42,649 nucleotides of DNA from Chara braunii. Its lineage: Eukaryota; Streptophyta; Charophyceae; Charales; Characeae. The notes beneath the pieces are model-generated. The model did not search any database. It was not told the DNA's origin and saw nothing but the letters and a program-made list of their open reading frames with translations. Below, one piece after another: positions 30,637 to 40,809 of the stretch; the stretch's first letter is position 1; every line of letters begins with the position of its first letter. The stretch covers positions 335,654-378,302 of the forward strand of contig BFEA01000594.1 of the NCBI GenBank assembly GCA_003427395.1. Reading direction: 5' to 3'. The position numbers were made by a program, and so were the translations under genes.

Positions 30637-30899
30637 GACCCCCTTTTGGGATCAACCGGAATTCCGGTTGGACCAGTCTGGTCCAACAGGCCGGTTGCCG
30701 ACACAGCCCTGGTTAATAGAGCCCCATCTCAGCATAATGTCCAGATGCAGTCATATCAACTGGATTCAGTTGATGCATCTAACTACACATATTGACGTTG
30801 TGCGGATATCCTACATGCTGTGTAGAAGAACTTATTCAGAAACGAGGTAACAAATCTCCTCTATTTTTGGTTAGTCATATCAGCAGAACCCACCAGGTT

Positions 30900-31071
30900 G
30901 GCCTGTGAGGGAGCTGCGGTAGAGAATAAGATAACGGTCTCGGGCGATCACGGCGATACAATTTTGCCTCGGTTGCTGCGACCTCTATCCAAGGCCTGTG
31001 AGGGAGTTGGGACCATTGGATTAAGTGAGAATAAGATAACGGTCCCATGCGATCACGGCGATACAATTTTG
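30900..31071. repeat. Tandem duplication, units of about 67 and 79 bp
   Basis: GGCCTGTGAGGGAG then AGAATAAGATAACGGTC and GCGATCACGGCGATACAATT occur in 30900-30966 and 30993-31071. On the minus strand both units translate to a peptide with YRRDR, PLSYS and LPHRP, so the phase is kept. Confidence 0.8.
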
Positions 31072-31174
31072 TGAGTGGAAATTAACCTTTTTTTTTTTTG
31101 TTGTCCTTTCAGATTTTATTTCTCCTTTGTCACTTCGCGGGGGAACGAACGGTTCAGTTTTGAATTTTGATTAC

Positions 31175-31370
31175 AAATGGGTGGCTTAGACTGCCCGACC
31201 CCTAATGCTTTAGTTACCGCGGGTTTAAACCACCAGTACCTACCGGTTGTTAAGGCCCGTGGCTCAGGCTATTGGTAGCCCGGTCATTTTCGAGCCTCGG
31301 ACAACCGGTAGGACACAACGAAAAAAAAAACATACAGCGTTCTGGAAAAAAAAAAAAAAAAAAAAAAACA
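31175..31370 (+). mobile_element. tRNA-like SINE head(s) with A-rich tail
   Basis: TGGCTTAGACTGCC (31182-31195) fits box A and CGGGTTTAAACC (31220-31231) fits box B at about 38-bp spacing. A second tRNA-like piece (TGGCTCAG, TTGGTAGCCC, TTCGAGCC) follows at 31260-31300. A 12-bp inverted repeat CCTACCGGTTGT (31239-31250) / ACAACCGGTAGG (31302-31313) brackets that piece. A runs at 31321-31330 and 31346-31368 could be SINE tails. Confidence 0.45.
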
Positions 31371-31461
31371 CGAAATCAGACCTTTCCGACAAGAATGAAT
31401 CTTCCTTGATAAAGAGGAAGATTCATTATCATGAGAGAGAGAGAGAGGGCGTCAGACACTG

Positions 31462-31552
31462 NNNNNNNNNNNNNNNNNNNNNNNNNNNNNNNNNNNNNNN
31501 NNNNNNNNNNNNNNNNNNNNNNNNNNNNNNNNNNNNNNNNNNNNNNNNNNNN
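31462..31552. other. Assembly gap, 91 N
   Basis: All bases are N. It lies about 12 bp after a GA-rich tract. Confidence 1.
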
Positions 31553-31638
31553 AGTTATTTTTCGAAGTTAGGATCTTAGGATTCTATTGAGCATTATTTA
31601 TTGTCGCCTCTCTCTCACTCAATTCTCTCTCTCACTCA

Positions 31639-31640
<2 letters not shown>

Positions 31641-31688
<48 letters not shown>
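31641..31688. repeat. (CT)n microsatellite
   Basis: About 24 CT units just right of the 91-bp gap. Confidence 0.95.
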
Positions 31689-31691
<3 letters not shown>

Positions 31692-31859
31692 CTTCTCGTT
31701 TTAAGCTGTTACTTTTCATTTTCGTCGTTGTTTTTTTTTTTTTTGGGCCCCGTTTTTTGGGGACTACCGGTCGCACGCTGGTGGGTACCCCACGCGACGC
31801 GGCGCGTTAACGACCGCGTCGATTTCTTCAAGCAGGGAGAGGTACTGGTGGTTTAACTT

Positions 31860-33909
31860 GCTAGGTGCTAGCAATGTAGGACCCCAAAAAGAGGGCAACC
31901 CACAACTACTTTGGTAAGAGGCTTATCACCCCCACGGAAGTTCATAAACCCCCTCCTTGCCATCGGATGCGGGTACCAGTCAGTAGTAGCCCAGTGGATT
32001 CATTAAAAGAAAATGAGTCGTTTGTTATGGGACCACAGTGCAATAGACCCACAAGCCTTTTCAAACTAAACAAGCAAGGCGGAGGTCATAGGTCGTAGAG
32101 TCATGTTCTCCTACCGACTCTTGAGTTAAAATTTTAATAATTACACTTTCAGTAAAGTGTTATTATAATGCTCTCGATTTGTTACTTTTTATTGTATTTA
32201 TTTTATTTATGCCCTAGTTTCCTCGTTTAGTACACGAGGATAGTGGCACTTTTAAACCACAAGTACACCCGCACCTGATTTAAACGAACCTGGATTTCAT
32301 TGTGAGCTAAGTTTTGTCGAACTTGGGTCCCGTTGTAGTTTCGTCTTTTGTACTCCTCTTAAATGAACAACGTAAAAAAAAGAAAAAGAAAAAAAAGTGC
32401 AACAAGCCTAGGGGCAAGAAAGCAGTCAGATACAAAATTTGGGGGTTTTATGAGGGTATGCACTAAGTGAGGATGTTGCAGCTAACGTGTTCAATGACGG
32501 TGCAAGGGATGTTCATTGAAGTTCGTAGTAGAGTCGAACGGATGTGAAAGCGAGATAAAGTAACCATAGCACTGCAAGTTCCTGTTACTTACCACGAAAA
32601 GGAGGCTTTAACGAAGACAACGAAGAGAGAGCACAATCGTCACGCCGATTGGGTGCATGTTGCAATTTTGTCACTGTGTCATTTGTGGGTCAACGAGAAA
32701 AGTACTCAAACTTCAACGATTTTTCGCGCTTCGAATAATAGTTTTTAAGAATTTGAGGGTCCATAAATTTGTTCGTGATCTTTCTAGATTTTTTTTTTTT
32801 TTAATTTTAAAATTTATTAAGCCACGAAATAAATTGTGGAGGCACCTCAACACATTTTCAGTTTTTGCCACTATATCGATTTTTTAAATTATGCTACCTG
32901 TAGCCTTAATAACCTGTGCTACCGGTCCCCTTAATTTGTTGTCGTCGAAGGGAGCGATGGTTTAAAGCAAAGGAACGTGAGTGCATTTGGTTGCAGAAGG
33001 TATAGAGATGAACCAGCAGTCAACGTTCACCTTACTCTTTGTTGAAATTTCGGGACGGGTTTATGAAATCATGGTGTGTGGCGAAACGATATTTATTTAT
33101 TCATGTGTCTAAACCATTATCACATGTCTCGAATTATCATAGATCAAACAAGTGTCATGCTTATGGATCTGTCATTGGTGCATATTAATGTCTCCCTCTC
33201 TCTAGTTAAGCAGTAATATATCGAAGTTATCATACCGTAACTAGGGTTAACGTTAATGAAGCACTTCTTTTCACTGCGGAAGTAATTGTTCACCGATAAG
33301 GCAAATTTGAGAGAACGAAAGAGAACGTGATAACAAACTCGTGTCGGTTTCAAACCTCGAGTGAGTTATTGTTCTCATTCCGCTCATGCATTTTTTTAAC
33401 TGTCATACATGCACCAATCAGTATGGTTTCATCGCAATAATTGTCCATAATGTTTTCATCATAGAGTAATTAATTAATAGGAATAATCGAGTGTTTGAGT
33501 AGTAGAGGAAAATGATTAATGAATGTTAGTTGTTGAAAGACATTTGCTTTATATATCAATACCGGTTAGTATGTTACATAATTTATCAATTACTCTCTAT
33601 GAAGTACAATCGTTTTTAATAACAACATATTCTTTTGTCCGAGAATAGAGATACCAATGCGGAATTCAAGAAGGCAAATTTTTTTTTAGCAGACTATTGT
33701 CTACAAAGTGAAGAAGACACCAATCTTAAACGCCCGTATTTTATCTATATGAATGATATTGCTCATCGAGGTGATTGTACACTAAACTATGTTACAAGCA
33801 TGGTCTCGAACCCTTTAGGATGAAAAAAAAAACTTCCAATAATTTTGGTATAATATTTACGTAAAAGTTGTCGAAATTTATATTTCGCATAATATCAGTT
33901 CGTTGAAAA
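31860..33909. other. Unassigned DNA turning AT-rich
   Basis: One more TTTAAACCAC motif at 32251. A 62-codon frame at 33635-33823 (KRPYFIYMNDIAHRGDC) looks protein-like but has no recognised family. No other genes were seen. Confidence 0.3.
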
Positions 33910-33962
33910 TATATATATATATATATCGGGCAGTTTTATTTGACGATATATATATATATATA
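33910..33962. repeat. Two (AT)n tracts around a 20-bp centre
   Basis: ATATATATATATATAT at about 33910-33925 and again at 33946-33961; together they can form a hairpin. Confidence 0.85.
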
Positions 33963-34467
33963 TTTATTAATTTTATGGGGACCTTACCAAACCACCTTGA
34001 CTGGTCAAGCATCTCGGTTGGTTGCTCATATACTAAATAGTATTGACCTTAGATGAAAGCGGACTGTAAATAAATATGATAAAATATCAATTTCAACCTC
34101 ATTTTCTTTCTCTTAACAAAACTCAACCCTGTGCTTGGGAAAATATTGTAAATTGAGATACATCGTTCTACAAGTAGGAAAGGAATATTGTTACCTTTTA
34201 GTTTAATCGATACTCCATTAAGTTACTTATACTATAGTGAAAACGGTTTGTGTATAGAGAGTCTACGCCACAAATAGTGAGTAAAAAGTGATGGACAACG
34301 AAACTTAAAGGTTGAAAAAAAAAATGTGAATTTACAAAAGCCTCACTCAAGACGCGCATCATCATCGTCATATTTCAGGGTGTTGCAAAAATTTGGTCTC
34401 TCATAATAACGGCGGGCATGATAATATCCCACCGCCAGATAAATGGCGACCCAAATTAATAAACATC

Positions 34468-34659
34468 AAATTCGAGTTAGTACATTAAACAAAATAACAT
34501 TTTGTGTCTGATGCTACTATGAGGATGGGCAATGGAGAAACATCAAAGATAAACTTCGTTATGAAATTCGAGCTAGTACATTAAACAAAATAACATTTTG
34601 TGTTTGATGTTACCATGAGGATGGGCAATGGAGAAACATCAAAGAGAGACTTCGTTGGC
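34468..34659. repeat. 96-bp tandem duplication
   Basis: Copies start AAATTCGAG at 34468 and 34564 and share AGGATGGGCAATGGAGAAAC. After the second copy, one frame reads CTPACKRCKWWHHKATHDCP, which resembles a gag-type zinc knuckle but has C-x2-C-x4-H-x5-C spacing, one residue longer than usual. Confidence 0.88.
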
Positions 34660-35117
34660 GAATGCACGCCTGCATGTAAAAGGTGCAAATGGTGGCATCA
34701 TAAAGCTACACATGACTGCCCAAGTTAATGTAAGTGAGAAAAAAAAAGGAAATTTGTTGTATGTACATATACAGTTTCAACTTTCAACAATCGATCGGAA
34801 TAAAAATTCATTGAACGTCATTACAGTAGAATCCGATAAGCATAAAAAAACCTCTCATATGAGCTACTTCGGACAATGTTAAGGTTAGCAAGTAAGAAAA
34901 ATGTCAATCAAGCTCCCGTTCAGACCCGAGATGTATCAAAACCTTACTTGAATAGCGATGAACTGAATTTTTAACAAATGGATGAATTAAAGTTTGAAAT
35001 AACGATGCAGTTTGAATAGCAGGATATACAATATTTTTTTTTACTGATATAAGCAATAGAAACGAAGTCTGATGTCATGGTTGCATAAGTATAAGTGGAA
35101 CTGGGGTGCAATAACAA

Positions 35118-35530
35118 TTGCACCAACCACCATATATATGGGGAGAAGGAATGTTAGGAGGCGAGGCAGCAGGAGCGCATCAGGTGAGGTGGGGCATCAA
35201 GGATATACCACCTTCAGCAATGGTTGAAGCAAACCAGTATATATTGTCATTACCTCAATATCATTTTTATGAGGAAAACAGAGTTCAAGGGGAATGTTGT
35301 AAATCAACTTCGTAATTTGAGGGTTAATTGACAGGATAATTTCAATGAAGTTAGCCAAATTGACAATGATGACCCAAACCTACCTCATTCAAGTTCAGAA
35401 CCAGGGCAGGATACAACGAGCAACTTCAACTTTCTTCAAAACTTTTCATAAGAGATCCACTCGTTGGGCCATGGGAAAAGTCATTCATGAAGAAGGTACT
35501 TATGACTTTCATTTGCACACTACATGGTAG
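35118..35530 (+). pseudogene. Decayed open frames, unrecognised
   Basis: Short frames 35118-35315 and 35345-35530 overlap a third frame that reads RKTEFKGNVVNQLRNLRVN, stop, QDNFNEVSQIDNDDPNLPHS and NFNFLQNFS before further stops. The composition is protein-like and polar, as in a linker of a gag-like protein. TGA and TAA codons break it. With the zinc-knuckle-like piece 450 bp upstream it could be a dead retroelement. The evidence is weak. Confidence 0.25.
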
Positions 35531-35749
35531 TGAAATGTTTGTATTGGTTTTACAAGATATAAATGATAAGAGGTGTCTTCTAACAACCCCTTTATGGGGT
35601 ATCCTACAAAATATAATACTATGTGCTTCTCAAGGCAACTGTACATACATAAATTCGTTTTTCGAATCTTTTCATATAATGAATTCGTTTTTCAGATTTT
35701 TTCATCTGATAATTTTATTTTTTAAGTTTTTCCACATGATGTAGTCACA

Positions 35750-36066
35750 AGATAACGGTGAACATCCAAAGAGGTATAATAGTAATGTACTCATGTCCTT
35801 TACTGACAAAAGGATAGTGCATAAAACCAAATTATCCAAGCTGCTCTGGTCTAAAAAAAAAGAACGAACGAAAGAGAGATAAAAACTACTTATTAAATTT
35901 TATGGAGGTTTATAAATTGATCAAGGTTTTTAAATCAAATTACCCGTATTAACCAAGATATACCAAATATGTGGACACAACAATGAGTATGAGTGAAATA
36001 TTTTTGTGGTCTCTATAAGTAAATAGAGAAATCTGATAACAATGTAGGTGGAAGGAGGGAGGAGAA
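35750..36066. other. AT-rich, nothing recognised
   Basis: No gene or repeat was seen. Confidence 0.35.
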
Positions 36067-37125
36067 CCCTCCCTCATATCACAAACTGGTTTTTATGCAA
36101 AACTGATCGGTGTGCAACAAAAAATGGTAAAAGACTTCGCAAATTAAATACTATTACTGACTTATCAGATGAGGCATGAACACTATAAAATGAATAATAT
36201 GAATGAAGCTTGATAAGGTTGAATGTTACATTGAGTTACATTATGAGTGGATGCATCCAAATTTAAAATAATATTTCATTAATATCAACATTCATTCGCG
36301 ATTATGATTTCATTGAGAAATCGACACGAATAATAAATTGTTGAAAAAAAAAAAAAAAAACATATCATATCAATTAACATCCTATATCGAAGTTTGGGCA
36401 AACAAAAGGAACAAAATGTTGAAAGAATTGAGGGAGTTTCAATATTATAAGAATGAACATTAAGATTGTATATTGGGAATAAAAGGTGTCAAGACCGACT
36501 TCCGCATGACAAAAAAAAAAATCAAAATAATTATATTTCAAAATTGCAAGTCTGTCGTAAAATAAATAAACCTCTTTTGTAAAGTCAATCCCTCTCTCAT
36601 GTCACAAACTAATTATTGTGCAAAAGTGATTGGTGTGAAACAGAAATGAGGCAAATCAATTTGCAAGTTTTAAAAATACTACTGCTAACTTATCGGATGA
36701 GGCATGAAGATAATGAAATAAAGAATTTGAGTGAAGTTCGATAGAGGTCAAATGTTGCGTTGCGTTATATTGTGAATGAATGCATCTTGCTCCCACAATA
36801 ATATTTTATAAATTAAATATTTTATCCTCGATAATAACTTTATTGAGAAATCAAGAAGGAAATATAATTTTGTTGAAAATTACAAAAGGAAGAAAATGAT
36901 GTCAATTAATGTTACATAACAAAGTTTGGTTAAACAAAAAAAAACAAAACATTGAAAAAATTGAACTAATTCCAATATTAAAAAATAAATAATTAAGATT
37001 GTATACTGAGAATCATAGGTATTACAATTGACTTTCATATGATATATATATATTTTTTATGAGGTTTCTGTCAAAGTTACAAATTAGTCATAAAGTAAAT
37101 AATCTACATTCATAAACTAAGTTTG
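36067..37125. repeat. Tandem duplication of an AT-rich unit of about 523 bp
   Basis: Unit 1 starts at 36067 (CCCTCCCTCATATCACAAAC) and unit 2 at 36590 (CCCTCTCTCATGTCACAAAC). Matching landmarks follow in order: CTTATC-GATGAGGCATGAA, TTGAGAAATC, TCAATTAA, AAAGTTTGG, AAGATTGTATA and a final AGTTACAAATTAGTC or similar. Identity looks like roughly 75-80 percent. There is no gene content. It may be two units of a longer satellite or a nested long-terminal-repeat-like duplication. Confidence 0.75.
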
Positions 37126-37409
37126 TCAATGACAACAATAAAGGAGGTATATGTTCCTATATAGTGTATTATTTTCATGATATCCTTATCATAAAAATAT
37201 CACTGGATAAGATAGTTAACCTCTACAACAAATTTCCTACTTAAACTACACACACTAAAAAATAAGGTTAAAAAAAATGCAACTTATACCATTTTTTCAC
37301 AACGAAAAAAAATGGGCCTATAAATTTTATGATAGTTAATAATTGTGATATATATATTTTTTATGATAGTTAATAATTAATATTTTATGATATATATATA
37401 TAATTTATA

Positions 37410-38197
37410 TATATATGCAGGGTTACCTCCGTGAACGTTCGTGGCCCCCCGAGCTGGCCCCCGAACGTTCGGGCGTTCGGGGTCATATTCGGGGGCCGAA
37501 CACCTCCAGGTTCGTCCCCCGCCAAAATTTCTTTCGGGGCGTAAAAATAAGTTTTTTTTTCTGAATGTTTCTTTATGAGTTGTCTATGATGTAACCTACA
37601 CGCCTAGAAATTTTGAAGCCATTCTGCTGAGCCAAACGAACATTAAAAATCGTCAAAGATGGGGGTATCAAAACGTGCTCGCCCACTCACTATTCTGTTT
37701 TTTTTCACTTTTAACTTTTTGTTTTCACTTTATCTTGGGGCCTATACAATTTTATTATTTTTTGAAAAATAATTAATTAAATATTGATTATGTAAACTAC
37801 ATATCTGTAAATTTTCAGGACATTTGTCAATGCCAAAAAATAATTAAAAATCGTCAAAGACGGCGGTGTCGAAAGTGCTGGCACACTTACTCATTGTAAT
37901 TCTCTTTTTATTTTTTCTTATTTTTATCATAGTGTTTATTTTTTCTATTTATTTTTTAATTCAAATTTGGTAAAGAATTGGGATGTAGTTCCTAGGCAAA
38001 TGTTGTTTAGTTTATTTCTCTCCATAACATATTTTGTTTCCGAAAGTTTTTGAAAACTTTTGTTTTTTTTTTTGTTTTTTTTTTTTGGTCCGCGTTCGGC
38101 CTGAACGGCCGAACGCCTTCCAAAGGGGTCCCGTACGTTCGGGCGTTCGGGTTTGGGCGTTCGGTCCGTCCCGAACGCCTGCAACCCTCTATATATG
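37410..38197. mobile_element. hAT-like non-autonomous element, 772 bp, perfect 8-bp target duplication
   Basis: The element runs 37418-38189, starting CAGGGTTACC and ending GCAACCCTC. TATATATG flanks it exactly on both sides (37410-37417, 38190-38197); the flanks are AT repeats, so the match is weaker proof than usual. Subterminal DNA is full of CGAACGTTCGG-type palindromes on both sides. The centre holds a diverged direct duplication (about 37590-37690 and 37795-37890, sharing TTAAAAATCGTCAAAGA). No transposase is present. Confidence 0.7.
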
Positions 38198-38301
38198 TAT
38201 AAAATTCAATCAAAAAAAAAATCGACTTGTTTGTATTTTTTCAAACACGTACTACTGCACATTTAAAAAAAACTTATTTTTATTAACATCATTTTTCTAC
38301 G

Positions 38302-38462
38302 GCGCAGTCAGGGTTTGAGTTTGTAATTGCACTTGAGGCAAAAGGGCCGGTAATGATGAATGTATATGACCTACGTTTCGGGTCCGGTGGGGTTGCGTGG
38401 GGGTGTATTGTATTCGCGGGATTGCCTGAAGTGCAATTACAAACTGTTTTCGTGACTGCGGC
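38302..38462. mobile_element. 161-bp MITE-like element
   Basis: The left arm (38302-38341) and right arm (38422-38462) share GCAGTCA and AGTTTGTAATTGCACTT..AGGCAA as inverted repeats of about 40 bp with a few mismatches. No target duplication is evident. Confidence 0.7.
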
Positions 38463-38727
38463 GAAGTTACCCTTTTTTTTTCTTTACAATTAAGTTTTAA
38501 ACAATGCGTAAAATAATACTAAATTATGCCTTTAAGAGTGATATTTACCAGACTGCAAGTTTAAATATAATTGAAAGACATGATTTAGTTAACTTTAGTA
38601 CTACTTTCTGTATATTTGATGACATAGTAATAAAAAAATATCTCATGTTAAATAACATGTCTTTTATATGTGTAGTAGTATCAGTTAAAAAAAATAATAA
38701 AATAAAATAAAATACTCATTCCATCCG

Positions 38728-39648
38728 TGTTACCCGACCGAACATCCGAGGGACATCTACCTCTGCCCCTTTAACCCCCGAACTTGAATGTTCTAGGGTC
38801 TGACCGAACATACGAGGGCGAACTTTGGAAAGTTCGAAAAGTTCACCCCCGACAAAAAAATATTTTATGATATATAGAGAGGCGGTTAACGGAGGTGTAA
38901 ATTTTTATACAACTTCTCATTCCATTTATAACATAACCCAAAATTGATTTAAACCAAAATAGCCACCAATTCATAAAGTGAAAATTATTGTATATACTTT
39001 TTTTTTAATAGTTTTTTATAATGTTAGGTACATACCTATAAATTTGCAAGACATCTAACTGTGCCAAAACAAGAAGAAAGATCAAAAAAATGATTGTGGG
39101 GCTCTAAATATGTCGCCTACTGATTTTTTTTTTTTTTTTTTCCCTTTCCATTTTTTCTTTTTGTTTTTGAAAAGAGATAAACTTTTTCACCGACTAACTG
39201 ATGGATAAACAAACAAACAGAAAATAAAACACACAAACAAATAGTGAAAGAAAAGGGGGGGAAATGAAGTGAGTTGGAGGGGGAGTGTGTGAAAGAGAAA
39301 CGAGCGAAGAAAGAGAGAGGGGGGAAGTTTCAAAGAGAGAGACACACACACAAAGACAAAGATAGGGACACAAAGAAAGGGACAGGGGGGAAAGAGAGAG
39401 AGGGAGAGGGAGAGGAAGAGAAAAGGAGAGTGAGAGAAGGAAAGTCTCACACTGAGTCACACACATCGACGTGCAAAGTTTTTTTTTTTTGCCATCAAAT
39501 AATCAATCAATCAAGTCATTGGCGATCCAAAGTAAAACTATATGTATAATTGTTGTATTCGATCAAACCCGAGCACATCCCCAAGGGGGGATGAATGTTT
39601 GGATGTTCGGGCTGAACTGTTTGGCTGAACCCGAATGCCCGTAACATT
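38728..39648. mobile_element. Diverged relative of the 37418 hAT-like element
   Basis: The left end TGTTACCCGACCGAACATCC (38729) and right end CGAATGCCCGTAACA (39632-39646) resemble the subterminal CGAAC-rich ends of the 37418 element. The body near 39020-39110 matches its central duplicated unit (GTACATACCTATAAATTTGC then GCCAAAACAAG). Ends and target duplication are not clear. Confidence 0.4.
39230..39470. repeat. Purine-rich tract
   Basis: Almost uninterrupted A and G (GAGA, GGGGAAA) for about 200 bp. Open frames here are low complexity. Confidence 0.8.
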
Positions 39649-39911
39649 GCATTAAACCACCAGTCCATCGGAGGCTAAATTGCCGAACCAAAAAGTGCAT
39701 TTGCCCGAGCCTTACATCTATAGTGACCGCGGATTCAACCACGCGGGACATGGTACCGGTACCAACAACATGTGTGACAAAAAGAAAAGGCAGGCAGACA
39801 ACCCTCATCATTGCAGCCTGCCTGTCCGTTCTGTTTGGATTTTTTTTTTTTCGATTTTTCTGTTTGTCTGCTTTTTTTTGTGGGGTTGCATTTCTTTTTC
39901 TTTGCTTTCAC

Positions 39912-40197
39912 AGGGCCACGTGCTTGAGGTATCATCATTGGAAAAAAAAAAACAAAAAAAAAAAACGAGGTATCATCAGTGAGAGCAACCAGTATTTTCG
40001 AATTATGGTCCGCTGCACTACTCTCGACATGCACAAAAGACAAAAATATTGGCTGTATCTTTCCATATTCTAGCGGAAGATTCACTCTCGTGTTGCAAAT
40101 TTTGAGAGTAGTGCATCGAGGCCCTATGTCTATGGGATCTGGATTCGAACTTAGGGCTGTATTTGAGGACTTCGTCGGTGTACCAACTGAGGGCATA
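39912..40197 (-). mobile_element. tRNA-derived SINE, copy a
   Basis: On the minus strand box A CTCAGTTGGTACACC (complement of 40177-40191) and box B AAGTTCGAATCC (40141-40152) are 39 bp apart. The body ends in GCACGTGGCCC (39912-39925), matching copy b. A GAGGTATCATCA word is duplicated at 39928 and 39967 around an A-rich run, so a smaller insertion may sit inside its 3' part. Confidence 0.65.
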
Positions 40198-40341
40198 CTC
40201 GAACTCTTGTTCTACTAAGCTCTGGACGTGATCGCAGTCAGATTCATCCAGGTGTGACCGTAATTTCAGTCAGATACATTCCTACTGTGAGTCTGCCCTG
40301 ATCTATGTATGTGGGCTCTTTACTTTGCTTTGTTTCGAATG

Positions 40342-40588
40342 CAGCTGTCCGCCCTGCTGAGTTGGCATGCAGTTTATTTTTATTTTTATTTTTTTGTTGA
40401 TATTTTTTTTCCTTCCTTTTTCTTTAGAAAGGGCCACGGCCTTGAGGTGTCATGATTGCACTTCCCTAGCCAAAACGCCGAGAAAGTCGAGAAATAATCT
40501 TATGGCAGATGGACTTGAACTCCGGTCTGCATTTCAACATTTCTTGGGTGTACCAACTGAGGAACAGCAGTCCGCCCTGCTGAGCTGG
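40342..40588 (-). mobile_element. tRNA-derived SINE, copy b, with 24-bp target duplication
   Basis: The target duplication CAGC(T/A)GTCCGCCCTGCTGAG(T/C)TGG lies at 40342-40365 and 40565-40588. On the minus strand the head starts near 40564, box A CTCAGTTGGTACACC (40547-40561), box B GGAGTTCAAGTCC (40511-40523), then a body of about 80 bp ending GGCCGTGGCCC (40431) and a T/A-rich tail (40370-40430). This is the standard tRNA-SINE layout mobilised by a LINE. Confidence 0.8.
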
Positions 40589-40809
40589 GAGGGCGGTTTT
40601 CACGGAAACGACGGGGCATCCAAAAGCTTGCAGAGTGTGCCTAGTGCGGTGTGGCTGTCACACAGTGGCACTCTCTTTCAATTGTGGGCCCGCCAGCCCC
40701 ACCCCCACCAAGCCTCCTCCATGCCTGATCACTGTAGATTTTGGTCTGGTACTTGTCGACAAAAAAAATGAACAGTACAGGGGGTGATGGACTGGTGGTT
40801 TAAATGAAA

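Larger units (their letters stand above)
29513..30719. mobile_element. Non-autonomous hAT-like element, 1191 bp, with 8-bp target duplication
   Basis: The element runs 29521-30711. It starts CAGGGCTGT and ends ACAGCCCTG (9-bp perfect terminal inverted repeat). The flanking octamers GTTGATAG (29513-29520) and GTTAATAG (30712-30719) differ at one base. A CAGGG start and 8-bp duplications are typical of hAT elements. Subterminal DNA is rich in CCGG palindromes: AACCGGAATTCCGGTT (about 30656-30671) and TTGGACCAGTCTGGTCCAA (about 30668-30687) on the right, and CCGGT-rich inverted pieces at 29534-29615 on the left. Inside are large inverted repeats near 29650-29710 and 29725-29825, plus CTT and GA microsatellites. 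No transposase frame is recognised. Confidence 0.78.
31224..31856. repeat. Inverted pair of the TTTAAACCACCAGTACC motif
   Basis: TTTAAACCACCAGTACC (31224-31240) faces GGTACTGGTGGTTTAA (31841-31856). Both outer ends contain TTAA. The segment between holds SINE-like DNA, an N gap and a CT tract. It may be a transposon with TTAA ends, or two SINE copies in opposite orientation. Confidence 0.5.
39652..40803. mobile_element. 1152-bp segment bounded by 18-bp perfect inverted repeats with TTAA
   Basis: TTAAACCACCAGTCCATC (39652-39669) faces GATGGACTGGTGGTTTAA (40786-40803) with no mismatch. TTAA forms both outer ends, which recalls the TTAA target of piggyBac-like transposons, but the next bases do not fit a piggyBac terminus I know. 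The segment carries two tRNA-derived SINEs. Confidence 0.6.

Noticed and set aside
40141-40191. Functional tRNA gene
   Set aside because: Box A and box B are present but only 39 bp apart, no full cloverleaf forms, and a SINE body and tail follow; the same holds at 40511-40561.
39652-40803. piggyBac element
   Set aside because: TTAA ends are present, but the bases after TTAA do not match a piggyBac terminus I know and no transposase is present, so only an inverted-repeat segment is claimed.
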